DNA of 64,000 bases from Litorimonas sp. (GTDB lineage Bacteria > Pseudomonadota > Alphaproteobacteria > Caulobacterales > Maricaulaceae), in NCBI GenBank assembly GCA_029936425.1, contig JAPYSU010000003.1, positions 186,001 to 250,000 on the forward strand. Reading direction: 5' to 3'. A model generated the notes under the pieces. That model did no database searches and was not told where the DNA came from. It saw only the letters and a program-made list of their open reading frames with translations. The position numbers were made by a program, and so were the translations under genes. Below are positions 8,076 through 16,894 of this stretch, piece by piece. Each line of letters begins with the position of its first letter. The stretch's first letter is position 1.

Positions 8076-8972
8076 TTATCCTTCTAAGGCTGTTTCGTGA
8101 AAGGTGGATTGCGAAGCAAAAGTGCCGATTTTATCCCATAGCTGGGTGCGTGTTGCCGCGAAATTATGATTGTGAGCTGAGCCGGCAAGCAATGTTAAAT
8201 CTACGGATTGAGCGTTTCGATAGAATTTTGGCTCATCTTTTGGCTGAGGGGAAATATCCACCTCGCCAAATGCTAAAAAAACAGGGCATTTGATATTCGC
8301 AGCTTCCTTTGAAACAATTCCAGACTGCACGGCTTGCTGCGCAAATGGGGAGGGCGTCAGGGACGCACGAGTATCATCCTGTTCTATTAAGTTTGATGGC
8401 ACGTCCGGTAAATGAAAGAGCGGGCGCATGAGTCCTCGATCTGTCGGCGCATAGTGCGCTTTATCAGCGTTTAAATCAGGTTCACTCGATCCGAGGCTTA
8501 ACCCGATATTTGTCCACCCAAGAACACCAATTCGATCAAACGTCGCAAATTTGGCTTGCTGCTCCACCACGGCCATACCTCCCATAGAATGGCCAAGGCC
8601 CACGATTTTCGGCCGCTTGTCCATATCTTCCAGAACCGATTGAACTGCCGCGTGGTTAAAAGCTGCAATGCTTGATTTATCCAGCAAGCTCACTTCTTCC
8701 GGCTTGTCGCTTTCGCCCATACCCAAATGATCCAAAGTCAGGACCATAAATCCCTTGCCCGCCATATAATTGGCAAAATTATATCCCTTAAAATCATCAA
8801 ATTCGGCTTGGAAGTAAAAGCGGCTATAGCTTCCGCCCGGCAAACAAACCAACAGTGTATTTTTCTTGTTGGTTGCGGGTTTCGTCAATGTACCCGCAAT
8901 TCGTTTTGTGCCGAGGGCGGGATTGCCGCCATCGACGCTAAGCCTTAACTCTCGGACATCGAGTCGTGCCAT
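8076..8972 (-). CDS. Alpha/beta hydrolase
   Basis: A 298-residue alpha/beta-hydrolase-fold protein. The nucleophile elbow is GHSMGG, an oxyanion segment precedes it (CLPGGSYSRF), and SAHNHNF near the C-terminus supplies the probable catalytic histidine. The frame is open up to 9098, but ATG at 8972 is chosen because the upstream gene stops at 8974 with TAGCATG, leaving one base between genes. In extradiol pathways such hydrolases cleave the C-C bond of the ring-opened dienoate. That role is plausible here but not shown; an esterase or thioesterase is possible. Confidence 0.85.
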   Translation of the reverse strand: MARLDVRELRLSVDGGNPALGTKRIAGTLTKPATNKKNTLLVCLPGGSYSRFYFQAEFDDFKGYNFANYMAGKGFMVLTLDHLGMGESDKPEEVSLLDKSSIAAFNHAAVQSVLEDMDKRPKIVGLGHSMGGMAVVEQQAKFATFDRIGVLGWTNIGLSLGSSEPDLNADKAHYAPTDRGLMRPLFHLPDVPSNLIEQDDTRASLTPSPFAQQAVQSGIVSKEAANIKCPVFLAFGEVDISPQPKDEPKFYRNAQSVDLTLLAGSAHNHNFAATRTQLWDKIGTFASQSTFHETALEG

Positions 8973-8973
8973 G

Positions 8974-10281
8974 CTACAAAGCAGACTCCGCACTGGCGGC
9001 AGCGAACATCCGATTAATATCGCCGGAGGTGACAATGCGCTCGCCTTGCCCTTCGGGCGCGGCTCCGCCCATACCCGGCCGGGGAAGAATTTCAACATGT
9101 TCGGCCTGCTTACGCAGTGCAGCTACTGTTGCATCTTCTTTATTAGTGTATTTGAAGGCATCAAATGAATATTCGCGCATCGTATTGAGATGGGTGATTT
9201 TATTAATTTGCTCATCAGTCAAATGTTTGAGGCTTTCCCAAGCTGATTCAGGGGAATTTGGCCATGTGCAATCCGAGTGCGGGTAATCACATTCCCAATG
9301 CACGAGATTTTCATTCATCATGTCGAGATTTTTGAGGCCGTAAATGTCTTCAATAAAACACGTAATGACGTGGCGTTTAAAAATATCACTCGGCTGTTCA
9401 TCGCCGAAGGTCGCGTGGGTCCACGCTTCATGATGTTTATTCGTGAAGTCCGCACGTTCCAATAGATATGGCACCCAGCCAATACCGCCCTCGGACAGGG
9501 CCATGCGCAGGTCCGGATATCGCTTCCACATGGGGGCCCATATCCAGTCTGCCGCACTGTTAGCAATCGAAATTGGCATGGATGTAATCCATGCATCAAT
9601 GGGACTTTCATCGGACGCATGCGGAGCATGGGTTCCAGTGCCGATATGGCAGTTAATCACGACTTTATTGTCAGCACAGACTTTCCACAGCGGTTCCCAA
9701 TATTCGTTATGAATAGAGGGAAACCCGAGCTTGGCTGGGTTGTCCGGGAAGGTGATGGCATGCACGCCGTTTTTGACGTGTTTTTCAATTTCAGCGACCG
9801 CCGCTTTCATATCCCATAGCGGGATCATGATCATCGGAATAAAGCGGCCTGGAGCGGCGCCGCACCAGTCCTCAACATGCCAGTCATTATAAGCTTGCAT
9901 GGCCGCGAGAGACACATCACGTTCCGGGTGCGCTTGAAATTTCTGCCCTGCAAACCCCGGAAATGTTGGAAAACAGAGGGACGCCAAAACGCCATTAGCG
10001 CTCATGTCGTCGACACGGTCTGTGACGTTGTACGTCCCCGCGCGCATATGCTCGTATGACAGCGGCTCCATTCCGTATTCTTCTTTAGGGCGTCCAACAA
10101 CTGAATTGAGCCCCATATATCCCCAAGCGCGTCCCTCAAACATCCAGACGTCGCGTCCGTCGATATGTTTGTTAATGGGTCCGCGCCCCTTAAACCCGGC
10201 CGGCATATGGCGTTCAAATGCACCGCGGGGTTCAATTGCGTGGTCGTCAACGCTTATCAAGATCATGTCATCAAGTTTCAT
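8974..10281 (-). CDS. Amidohydrolase family protein (ACMSD-like, D-x-H variant)
   Basis: A 435-residue amidohydrolase-fold protein. The N-terminal metal motif is S-V-D-D-H rather than H-x-H, followed by IEPRGAF. INCHIGTG in the middle and ALSEGGIGWVPYLLER later match a subgroup common in actinobacterial and sphingomonad catabolic clusters. It is longer than, and only distantly related to, the two other amidohydrolases in the window. First gene of the leftward operon that runs to the transporter at 4949; its promoter faces that of the SDR/P450 operon at 10401. Confidence 0.85.
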   Translation of the reverse strand: MKLDDMILISVDDHAIEPRGAFERHMPAGFKGRGPINKHIDGRDVWMFEGRAWGYMGLNSVVGRPKEEYGMEPLSYEHMRAGTYNVTDRVDDMSANGVLASLCFPTFPGFAGQKFQAHPERDVSLAAMQAYNDWHVEDWCGAAPGRFIPMIMIPLWDMKAAVAEIEKHVKNGVHAITFPDNPAKLGFPSIHNEYWEPLWKVCADNKVVINCHIGTGTHAPHASDESPIDAWITSMPISIANSAADWIWAPMWKRYPDLRMALSEGGIGWVPYLLERADFTNKHHEAWTHATFGDEQPSDIFKRHVITCFIEDIYGLKNLDMMNENLVHWECDYPHSDCTWPNSPESAWESLKHLTDEQINKITHLNTMREYSFDAFKYTNKEDATVAALRKQAEHVEILPRPGMGGAAPEGQGERIVTSGDINRMFAAASAESAL

Positions 10282-10400
10282 CGGGAGGCCTCTTCGTTTG
10301 TAAAAACTGCTACGAATATATTTTTCATAGTTTGATTGCTAAGTTGGTTTGGATTTATTATACATAAATTGAAATAGTGTTCAACTAAAAAGGGGATGTC
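10282..10400. promoter_or_regulatory. Divergent promoter region
   Basis: An AT-rich 119-base gap between two operons reading away from each other (amidohydrolase leftward, SDR-P450 rightward). It must hold both promoters. A TATTATACATAAATT stretch lies at about 10356-10370. No clear palindrome was seen. Confidence 0.35.
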
Positions 10401-11231
10401 ATGGTAAATTGTCTCGATGGGAAGGTTGCAATCGTTACAGGCGGTGCGGGCGGGATTGGTGCAGCGTCAGTTAAAACCCTTGCGAAACAAGGTGCGAAGG
10501 TTGCCGTTATCGACTTGGATCTCAAAAGCGCGGAAAGCGTATGCGAGGCCGTAAATGCCGATGGCGGAAAGGCTATTGCTGTGGAAGCGGATATTGCGGA
10601 TGAATCGTCGGTTATAGCGATGGTTGAACAAGTCTCGACCTCTTTTGGCCGGATCGATGTTCTGTACAATAACGCGGCAGCTTTGGGTTTTGACATGCAG
10701 CAGCATGACGGCGCGGTAGCTGACATGCCTGTTGAAACTTGGGATAAGGCAATGGCCGTTAATCTACGGGGTCCTATGCTTTGTGCCAAGCATGCCATTC
10801 CGGTGATGCTGTCTCAGAACGGCGGCAACATTATTAATGCCTCTTCAGGAATGGGCGTGCAGGGCGAGGTCACCCGATCAGCCTATGCGGCCTCAAAAGC
10901 CGCAATAATTATGTTGACGAAATCTATCGCGGCACAATACGGGCATAAGGGCGTTCGTGCCAATGCTATACAGATTGGATACCTTCCTCCGCCGCCCGGC
11001 TCGAAAAAAACCACCCCGCCGCAAGTATCAAAAATTCTCGCCGCTCACCACCTGATCCCCTATGATTTAACAGCTCAACATATCGCTGATGTTGTCTTGT
11101 TTTTAGCATCAGAACAATCGGCGGCTCTGACTGGATCCTTGATTGTGGCGGATGGTGGTTTTTCTGCACATACGCCTTCAATGAATGAAATCAATGAATT
11201 TGTGCGCTCAGTCGGGCAGAACAGTATTTAG
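10401..11231 (+). CDS. Short-chain dehydrogenase/reductase
   Basis: A 276-residue SDR with cofactor loop TGGAGGIG (13-20), NNA (90-92) and complete catalytic Ser149, Tyr162, Lys166. An ADGG motif marks the C-terminal end, followed by an extra tail of about 20 residues. It starts a rightward operon with the P450 gene 8 bases downstream. A dehydrogenase paired with a P450 suggests oxidation of the alcohol made by the P450, but that is inference from position. Confidence 0.9.
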   Translation: MVNCLDGKVAIVTGGAGGIGAASVKTLAKQGAKVAVIDLDLKSAESVCEAVNADGGKAIAVEADIADESSVIAMVEQVSTSFGRIDVLYNNAAALGFDMQQHDGAVADMPVETWDKAMAVNLRGPMLCAKHAIPVMLSQNGGNIINASSGMGVQGEVTRSAYAASKAAIIMLTKSIAAQYGHKGVRANAIQIGYLPPPPGSKKTTPPQVSKILAAHHLIPYDLTAQHIADVVLFLASEQSAALTGSLIVADGGFSAHTPSMNEINEFVRSVGQNSI

Positions 11232-11239
11232 GAGACTTT

Positions 11240-12460
11240 ATGGATCTAACAAACATCGAGGTCCCAAACCATGTCCCTCCGGATCTGGTCATAGATTTTG
11301 ACCTCTGGGATTATATAGCCGAAGCTAAAACCGACGCATACAAATGTGCGGCGGCGTTGCATGAAACGATGCCCGATATATTTTACGCTCGAAAAATAGG
11401 GTATTTGCCGGGTTGTTGGGTGCCGCGCAGAAACGAAACGCTCCGACGTATCGTCAGAGATCCTGCAACGTTTTCCAGTCGGGAAGGTACCCCTTTTGCC
11501 GCAATGCTGGGCGAAAATTGGAAACTGATACCCTTAGAGATAGACCCGCCCGAACATGGTAAGTACCGCCTTCTTTTGAATGAATTTTTCAATAGTAAAG
11601 CAGTAAAAGCCCTAGAGCCGAATATGCGTCAAACGTCTGAGGCGTTAATTAATCGAGTAAAAGATCAGGGTTTTTGCGATTTTAACGCTGATTTTTCATC
11701 TCAATTTCCCACATTGGTTTTCTTGCGAATGATGGGTTGGCCTGAGAAGCATGTCACAAAATTCGTAGGGTGGGTTAACACGCTTATTAAAAGTCAGGAT
11801 ATGCAGGTCGTTCACGGCGTTCTCGTCGAAATCGTCACATATTTGCGCAGCGTTATAGATGCCCGGCGCACAAATCCTGAAGATGACCTGACCAGTTACG
11901 TGTTGTCCTGCGAAATTGATGGGCGACCTTTATCCGAAGATGAAGTCATTGGGATATGTTTTCTGATCTTCATAGGGGGACTTGATACGGTTACTTCGTC
12001 CTTCAATTTTCATTACTACCATTTGGCCAAACATCCTGAACTGCAATCACAGCTACGCAAAGACCCTGACTTAATACCCAGTGCTGTCGAAGAGCTATTA
12101 AGGGCACATGCGGTCACAAATATGCGCCGCGTTGTGACCCGGGATGTTGAAATTGACGGGGTCCAAATGAAGAAAGGTGATTATGTACTGATTTCTTTGG
12201 AGCTGGCCAATCTTGATGCTGAAGCCTTTGAGTGCCCGATGAAAGTAGACATTATGCGCGCCGATGCCCGCAAACATATGACATTCTCTACAGGTCCGCA
12301 TTTGTGTATCGGAGCCTTACTCGCTCGCCGTGAATTGTGTATCGCTTTGGAAACATGGTTGAGCATGGTGCCGAAATTTCGAGTCGAGAATGAAGACAAA
12401 ATTATCGTACGATGCGGCGGGGTTTTCGGGCTTGAAAATTTAACGATTGCGTGGAATTGA
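11240..12460 (+). CDS. Cytochrome P450
   Basis: A soluble bacterial P450 of 406 residues. Landmarks: I-helix GGLDT (D249, T250), K-helix E-x2-R (E284, R288 segment EELLR) and the heme loop FSTGPHLCIG with ligand Cys356. It needs a ferredoxin and reductase; candidates are the ferredoxins at 2215 and 40314 and the FAD reductase at 41519. It is less similar to the other two P450s (15582, 38992) than those are to each other. Second gene of an SDR-P450 operon. A SHORT TGTCTAAAATAT element on the minus strand lies just downstream, before the TetR gene. Confidence 0.93.
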   Translation: MDLTNIEVPNHVPPDLVIDFDLWDYIAEAKTDAYKCAAALHETMPDIFYARKIGYLPGCWVPRRNETLRRIVRDPATFSSREGTPFAAMLGENWKLIPLEIDPPEHGKYRLLLNEFFNSKAVKALEPNMRQTSEALINRVKDQGFCDFNADFSSQFPTLVFLRMMGWPEKHVTKFVGWVNTLIKSQDMQVVHGVLVEIVTYLRSVIDARRTNPEDDLTSYVLSCEIDGRPLSEDEVIGICFLIFIGGLDTVTSSFNFHYYHLAKHPELQSQLRKDPDLIPSAVEELLRAHAVTNMRRVVTRDVEIDGVQMKKGDYVLISLELANLDAEAFECPMKVDIMRADARKHMTFSTGPHLCIGALLARRELCIALETWLSMVPKFRVENEDKIIVRCGGVFGLENLTIAWN

Positions 12461-12491
12461 CGTATGTGAATGTAATATGCATCTCTTTGAT

Positions 12492-12503
12492 ATATTTTAG
12501 ACA
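12492..12503 (-). promoter_or_regulatory. TGTCTAA box, variant
   Basis: TGTCTAAAATAT on the minus strand, about 40 bases before the TetR coding region. It is a variant of the box at 22830, 27249 and 41433; another variant is at 32353. A site in front of a TetR gene would fit autoregulation. Inferred only from the repeat. Confidence 0.3.
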
Positions 12504-12604
12504 ATGACGTGACCAAGAATCATTAAGCGGAGGACCGAAAAATTCCAAAATCGAAAGAGAAAGCATCAGACGCTGTAAAGGTTCGCGTTCGTGCAGCTCC
12601 GGGA

Positions 12605-13180
12605 ATGGAGCCAAGCCGAACAGATCACAGGTCTGAACGTACGGTCGAAGACATCATGAATGCGACCTTTGCTGTTTTAATGGAAAAAGGATCTGAAAGC
12701 CTTTCCATACGAGCAGTCTGTGAGGAAGCAGGAATATCTCGCGGAACGCTCTATAGGTATTTTGCGTCAAAGGAAGAATTGATTGAAGCGGCGACCCTGC
12801 ATTTGCGCCATCAGACTGATAAGCGCGTTGCGGAAGCCGTAGGCGGGATCGATAGTCCGAGAAAGCGGTTCGAAGCCTTTCTGGATTACACGCTGGAAAA
12901 CATTGAATCTGTCGAATCACGCCGTTTGTTGCGAACAGAACCCGAATTTTTACTTAAGTATTTTCGCGAAAATTTTGATCATTTTAAGCAGCGAATTGAT
13001 GTTGCCTTGGCGCCGGTTTATGATTCTTGGGACGAAGAGTTGGACGGCGGCCTGGATCGTGACCTTGTCTCTGAAATGTTTGTCAGGTTTGCTTTGAGTG
13101 AGACACTTATCCCTACTGCGAATAGAGGCGAAGACTTGCCGCGAAGAGCACGGAAGATGCTCAAACTGATTACCAAGTAG
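12605..13180 (+). CDS. TetR-family transcriptional regulator (possible upstream ATT start)
   Basis: N-terminal helix-turn-helix typical of TetR (ISRGTLYRYFASKEEL at about residues 36-51) followed by an all-helical ligand domain. The ATG at 12605 is the conventional start (191 residues) but has no good ribosome site. The frame stays open upstream to a TAA at 12523, and GGAGGA at 12529-12534 lies 7 bases before an in-frame ATT at 12542, which would add 21 basic residues (PKSKEKASDA...). No ATG, GTG or TTG lies in that extension. It follows the P450 gene and faces a second TetR gene. It probably senses a pathway substrate or CoA ester. Confidence 0.85.
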   Translation: MEPSRTDHRSERTVEDIMNATFAVLMEKGSESLSIRAVCEEAGISRGTLYRYFASKEELIEAATLHLRHQTDKRVAEAVGGIDSPRKRFEAFLDYTLENIESVESRRLLRTEPEFLLKYFRENFDHFKQRIDVALAPVYDSWDEELDGGLDRDLVSEMFVRFALSETLIPTANRGEDLPRRARKMLKLITK

Positions 13181-13188
13181 GTGTTTAT

Positions 13189-13851
13189 TTAGGCATTTGT
13201 GTGTAGCGGATTGAGAATAGCTTCTATTACGAAATCGACGGCATAAGACCGCCATTTAATAAGTCCTTCGTCTGAATTCGTATCAAACTCTAAAATTGAA
13301 GACAGCATATAGGTATTGGTAAAACCTCCGCTGACGATCAATGATGCCATGGCTAGGAAATACCGAGGATCGACATCAGCTCGGAAGATGCCCTTTTCTT
13401 GTCCACTTTTTAAAATAGGCTGGATTTTAGAGACGAGGGCCGGGGCCATGTCTGGAAATTTCGAGTTCTCTGCTTCAGTTTCATTGTGAAATGCTATTGC
13501 CTCTTGAGCGATATTTGCGAGATTTGGATCGTCTCTGTATTGATCGAACATAAGGTTCAGAAAAGCACGCATGGCATTTTCAGGCTCTTCTGGATCCAAA
13601 TCTATTCCGAGCAGCCCAGAAAAAATGCGGTCGGTGCGCTCATCGAGGACTGCGGAAAACAAGTTTTTTTTACTATCGAAATAATGATAAAGAAGTTGTT
13701 TCGTGACACCTGCGCGCGCCGCGATATTGTCCATGCGTGAACCAGTGATTCCGTTCTCCGAAAATTCCCAGCGAGCGGCGCGAATAATCCGGTGAATAGT
13801 TTCGGCTTTCCCTGTAAGCGGCTCCGCTTTTTGGCTCATAATTGCATCCAT
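13189..13851 (-). CDS. TetR-family transcriptional regulator
   Basis: TetR regulator with the DNA-binding helix-turn-helix at roughly residues 27-57 (TGSRMDNIAARAGVTKQLLYHYF) and a C-terminal region of the TetR_C type with NTYMLSS. The frame opens with TTG at 13863; ATG at 13851 is preferred, and another ATG lies at 13839. It is divergent from the oxidoreductase/P450 operon at 13990, and a perfect 17-base palindrome stands between them, so it likely represses that operon and itself. Its 3' end faces the TetR gene at 12605. Confidence 0.85.
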   Translation of the reverse strand: MDAIMSQKAEPLTGKAETIHRIIRAARWEFSENGITGSRMDNIAARAGVTKQLLYHYFDSKKNLFSAVLDERTDRIFSGLLGIDLDPEEPENAMRAFLNLMFDQYRDDPNLANIAQEAIAFHNETEAENSKFPDMAPALVSKIQPILKSGQEKGIFRADVDPRYFLAMASLIVSGGFTNTYMLSSILEFDTNSDEGLIKWRSYAVDFVIEAILNPLHTNA

Positions 13852-13875
13852 TTTGTTCGGCAATTATCAGGTTCA

Positions 13876-13892
13876 TTTGACTGTCAGTCAAA
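13876..13892. promoter_or_regulatory. Palindromic operator for the adjacent TetR regulator
   Basis: TTTGACTG-T-CAGTCAAA is a perfect inverted repeat with 8-base arms around one base. It lies 25 bases upstream of the leftward TetR start and about 100 bases before the rightward oxidoreductase gene. Size, symmetry and placement are those of a TetR-family operator. The contact has not been shown. Confidence 0.55.
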
Positions 13893-13989
13893 CGATATTC
13901 CCCAACTCCACACGCCCTTGTGCTATGTGTGCCTCAATCAACAAACCCGCGCTATTGCGGGGAACATAAAACATTTCGGGGAAGACTAT

Positions 13990-15570
13990 ATGAGCCAAAA
14001 TTCGGTTGATAAGCACTTCGACGTTGCCATTGTTGGGGGCGGACATAATGGTCTTGCGTCAGCATGTTACCTGGCGGCCGATGGAAAAAAAATCATCGTT
14101 CTGGAACGCACCGAAAAAGTTGGCGGTATGGCAGCCTCGGATTATCTGATACCAGAGGCCCCGAATCATCTCGTCCATTCCTGCGCATTGGAACTCGCAA
14201 GTTGGCAGGGAAGTCCTGTCGGCACCGACCTCAAACTCGCTGAGCATGGTCTCGAAGTCATTCCGTCTGACCCGGCCTATGCCTACCTGCACGACGATGG
14301 CTCGTCGATTTGCTTTTTTCGTGACATTCCCCGCACTTGTGGCGAAATGGCAAAATATTCCAAAAAAGATGCTGCCGCCTATGGTCAATTTGTTGGGGAC
14401 TTATTCAAAATGGCCGCAACGATCGGACCGATGATGAAAGCAGATCCTGCGCGTCCGGGCCTGAGAACAATTTGGGAAACTTTGAAGGCGGCCCGCAAAT
14501 TCAAGAGTGATAGAGACGAAATATTGAACCTCTTGACCAATCACGCATTGTCCATCGTCGAAGAACGCTTTGAGCATCCGGCGGTTCAAGCAGCCGTTCT
14601 GGGGTTTGCTGGAGGTGCCGGTCCAGTAACCCGTGATAGTTCGGGTCTGGGATTTATGTTGCTGGTTCTACTCCATTCTACAGGTATGGCAAGGGTTCGC
14701 GGCGGTATGGCTAAAGTACCGGAGGCGATGGCGTCACGGTTGAAATCATTGGGCGGGGAAATACGTACCAGTGCCGACGTAGAAGAAATTGTTTCCGACG
14801 ACGGAACTGTCAGAGGCGTAATTTTGAAAGGCGGTGAGTTTATTGGGGCCAAGGCCGTCATTGGTGCGTGTCATCCGAAAGTCGTTCTTAACTTGGTGAC
14901 GGAAGGGCAGGTCGAACGCAAATATCTCAGACGAGTCGATAATACACCTTGCGCACAACATGGCTCATCTCCTTTCAAAATAGATGTCGCCTTGAAAGGG
15001 AAAGCCGTATTTGAGCACCATCAGAGAGAACGCAAGGATGATGTGAATCTGGGACTGCCCACGACAATGATGGGGTCGGTAGAGACTATCGTTGAAAACT
15101 TTGACGCGGCAGCCCGAGGAGAATTGCCAAAGGACCCGTATTGTTGGTGGACTGTCCCGTCAGTTGCCGATCCAAGTCAAGCCCCGGATGGACAGGATGT
15201 ATTATATATTTACCCGGCAGCTTTCCCAGTAAGGCCACGAGATGGGTGGGATGCCGTTCGCGGCCCCGCGGTAGATCTGGTCATGGACTGGACCCGTAAC
15301 GTTATCCCAAATATTGACGTTCTCGAAATCGGGAGACGCGTAGAGACATCGGATCAACTGGAAGAACGGCTCAATGTTCCTGGAGGCTCATATGTGCATA
15401 TAGACGTCTCCATTTTACGGAGTGCCATGATGCGGCCAGCTGCTGGTCTCTCAGGAGAACTTCCCATTAAAGGCCTGTTTTTCGGGAATGCCGGAGCGCC
15501 TCCTGGTGGCGGGGTCTCAGGCCAGCCTGGCCGGATTGCCGCGGCTCGCGTTAAACGTTTTTTGAAATAG
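13990..15570 (+). CDS. FAD-dependent oxidoreductase (phytoene-desaturase-like NAD(P)/FAD family)
   Basis: A 526-residue flavoprotein. The N-terminus has the FAD-binding loop VGGGHNG (15-21) and VGGMAAS (45-51); the C-terminus has FFGNAGAPPGGGVSGQPG, the second flavin motif of phytoene-dehydrogenase relatives. It would oxidise or desaturate a hydrophobic substrate. The frame opens at 13792, but ATG at 13990 begins right before the flavin motif and has GGGGAAG upstream. It starts a rightward operon with a P450 (11 bases downstream), an AttH-like protein and a SnoaL-like protein, probably under the divergent TetR. Confidence 0.88.
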   Translation: MSQNSVDKHFDVAIVGGGHNGLASACYLAADGKKIIVLERTEKVGGMAASDYLIPEAPNHLVHSCALELASWQGSPVGTDLKLAEHGLEVIPSDPAYAYLHDDGSSICFFRDIPRTCGEMAKYSKKDAAAYGQFVGDLFKMAATIGPMMKADPARPGLRTIWETLKAARKFKSDRDEILNLLTNHALSIVEERFEHPAVQAAVLGFAGGAGPVTRDSSGLGFMLLVLLHSTGMARVRGGMAKVPEAMASRLKSLGGEIRTSADVEEIVSDDGTVRGVILKGGEFIGAKAVIGACHPKVVLNLVTEGQVERKYLRRVDNTPCAQHGSSPFKIDVALKGKAVFEHHQRERKDDVNLGLPTTMMGSVETIVENFDAAARGELPKDPYCWWTVPSVADPSQAPDGQDVLYIYPAAFPVRPRDGWDAVRGPAVDLVMDWTRNVIPNIDVLEIGRRVETSDQLEERLNVPGGSYVHIDVSILRSAMMRPAAGLSGELPIKGLFFGNAGAPPGGGVSGQPGRIAAARVKRFLK

Positions 15571-15581
15571 GAGAGAGACGC

Positions 15582-16865
15582 ATGTCCTTTTTAGACAATA
15601 GGTCAGAATTACTGGAAAATGCCTATGCGGCTCTGTCCGCAAATTACAAAGGCAAGGACGTCGATCTCTACGAGGTCTGTAAAAAACAACGCCAGTCCGA
15701 GCCTGTGATTGAAGGCGACTTCATGAAAAGTCTCGAGGTGGCGACGCATGCAGATGTTCGCCACACCTTCCCAGTCTACGCTGTTTTTAAATACAACGAC
15801 ATCCGTAAAGTCCTTATGGACTCGGAAACATTTACCAGCGGGTTCATTCGCGCCGGGCTTGGGCAGTTTTTTGGAGGAGATGGGTTAATTATTCTGGCTA
15901 TGGACGGCGAAGAGCACAAAGAAACCCGCGCCCTTCTAAAACCGATCTTCATGCCGGCGAATGTAAGAGGGTATACCGACCTTATTACAGAGATTGTTCG
16001 CGAGGAGTTTATCAAACCTGTCCTCCCACTCAGGAAGTTTAATTTGATGGATTTCGGTCTCTATTTTCCGATCAGGGTCATATATGAACTTATCGGGTTC
16101 CCCAAAGATATGCTCGATGAGATTTACGAAGTTGCTGCGATGGGGCTGGCAATCCTATCGGGTCAGCAATTAGACGAAGACAAAATGGCCGAAGCGCTAT
16201 CGCGATCCGTTGAGGCGGCAGACAATATGCGGGCTCGGTTGGTCGAACTTTCCAAACGTCGGCGTGCCGAAGGCGATTTTGGCAAGGATCTCATTAGCCA
16301 GCTCATACTCGCTGAACATAAAGGCCAGCGATTGACTGACCACGAAGTTGGCACGTTTGCCGGTTCATTATTGCCTGCAAGCGGCGAAACGACGACGCGA
16401 ACATTCAGCTGCCTAATGTCCATCCTCCTCAAAAACCCCGAACTTTGGGAACGGCTGAAAGCGGATCGGTCACTCATTCCAAAAGCCATCAACGAGGCAA
16501 CCCGTTATGAAGGCGTGGCAACCGTAAAGGTGCGTCAGGCCTCCAAAGACACCGAAATAGGGGGCGTTAAAATTCCGAAGGGCGCTTTGGTCCAATGTCT
16601 TGTGGCGTCGGCCAACCGGGATGAGGACGTATTCGAAAACCCGGATCAATACGATATTGACCGCAAAGCCGCCGTGAATTTTACGTTCGGTTTTGGACCA
16701 CATATGTGCATCGGGCAATTTATTGCCAAAATGGAGCTGGAAGCCGCGCTTAACGTTCTGATGGACTTGATGCCGAATTTACGGCTCGACCCCGATTATC
16801 CTGAACCTGAAATCAAAGGCGCCCAATTGCGAGGCGTTTCGGACATTTACGTCCGTTGGGACTAA
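15582..16865 (+). CDS. Cytochrome P450
   Basis: A 427-residue P450. The heme loop FGFGPHMCIG places ligand Cys376; E305-x2-R308 is the K-helix pair; the I-helix reads PASGETTTR, where the usual Asp before Thr is Glu or shifted. A MKSLEVATHADVRHTFPVY segment near residue 50 is an insertion relative to short bacterial P450s. It is a close paralogue of the P450 at 38992 (shared FTSGFI, FPIRVIY, RQAxxDxEIGGV, VFENxDQ), so two members of one subfamily work in this island. Second gene of the oxidoreductase operon. Confidence 0.93.
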   Translation: MSFLDNRSELLENAYAALSANYKGKDVDLYEVCKKQRQSEPVIEGDFMKSLEVATHADVRHTFPVYAVFKYNDIRKVLMDSETFTSGFIRAGLGQFFGGDGLIILAMDGEEHKETRALLKPIFMPANVRGYTDLITEIVREEFIKPVLPLRKFNLMDFGLYFPIRVIYELIGFPKDMLDEIYEVAAMGLAILSGQQLDEDKMAEALSRSVEAADNMRARLVELSKRRRAEGDFGKDLISQLILAEHKGQRLTDHEVGTFAGSLLPASGETTTRTFSCLMSILLKNPELWERLKADRSLIPKAINEATRYEGVATVKVRQASKDTEIGGVKIPKGALVQCLVASANRDEDVFENPDQYDIDRKAAVNFTFGFGPHMCIGQFIAKMELEAALNVLMDLMPNLRLDPDYPEPEIKGAQLRGVSDIYVRWD

Positions 16866-16894
16866 ATTAACTTAGAAGCTTAAGAGGCCACTCA

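Noticed and set aside
13792..13989. N-terminal extension of the FAD oxidoreductase
   Set aside because: Runs through the TetR gene and its operator; the ATG at 13990 has a ribosome site and begins at the flavin fold.
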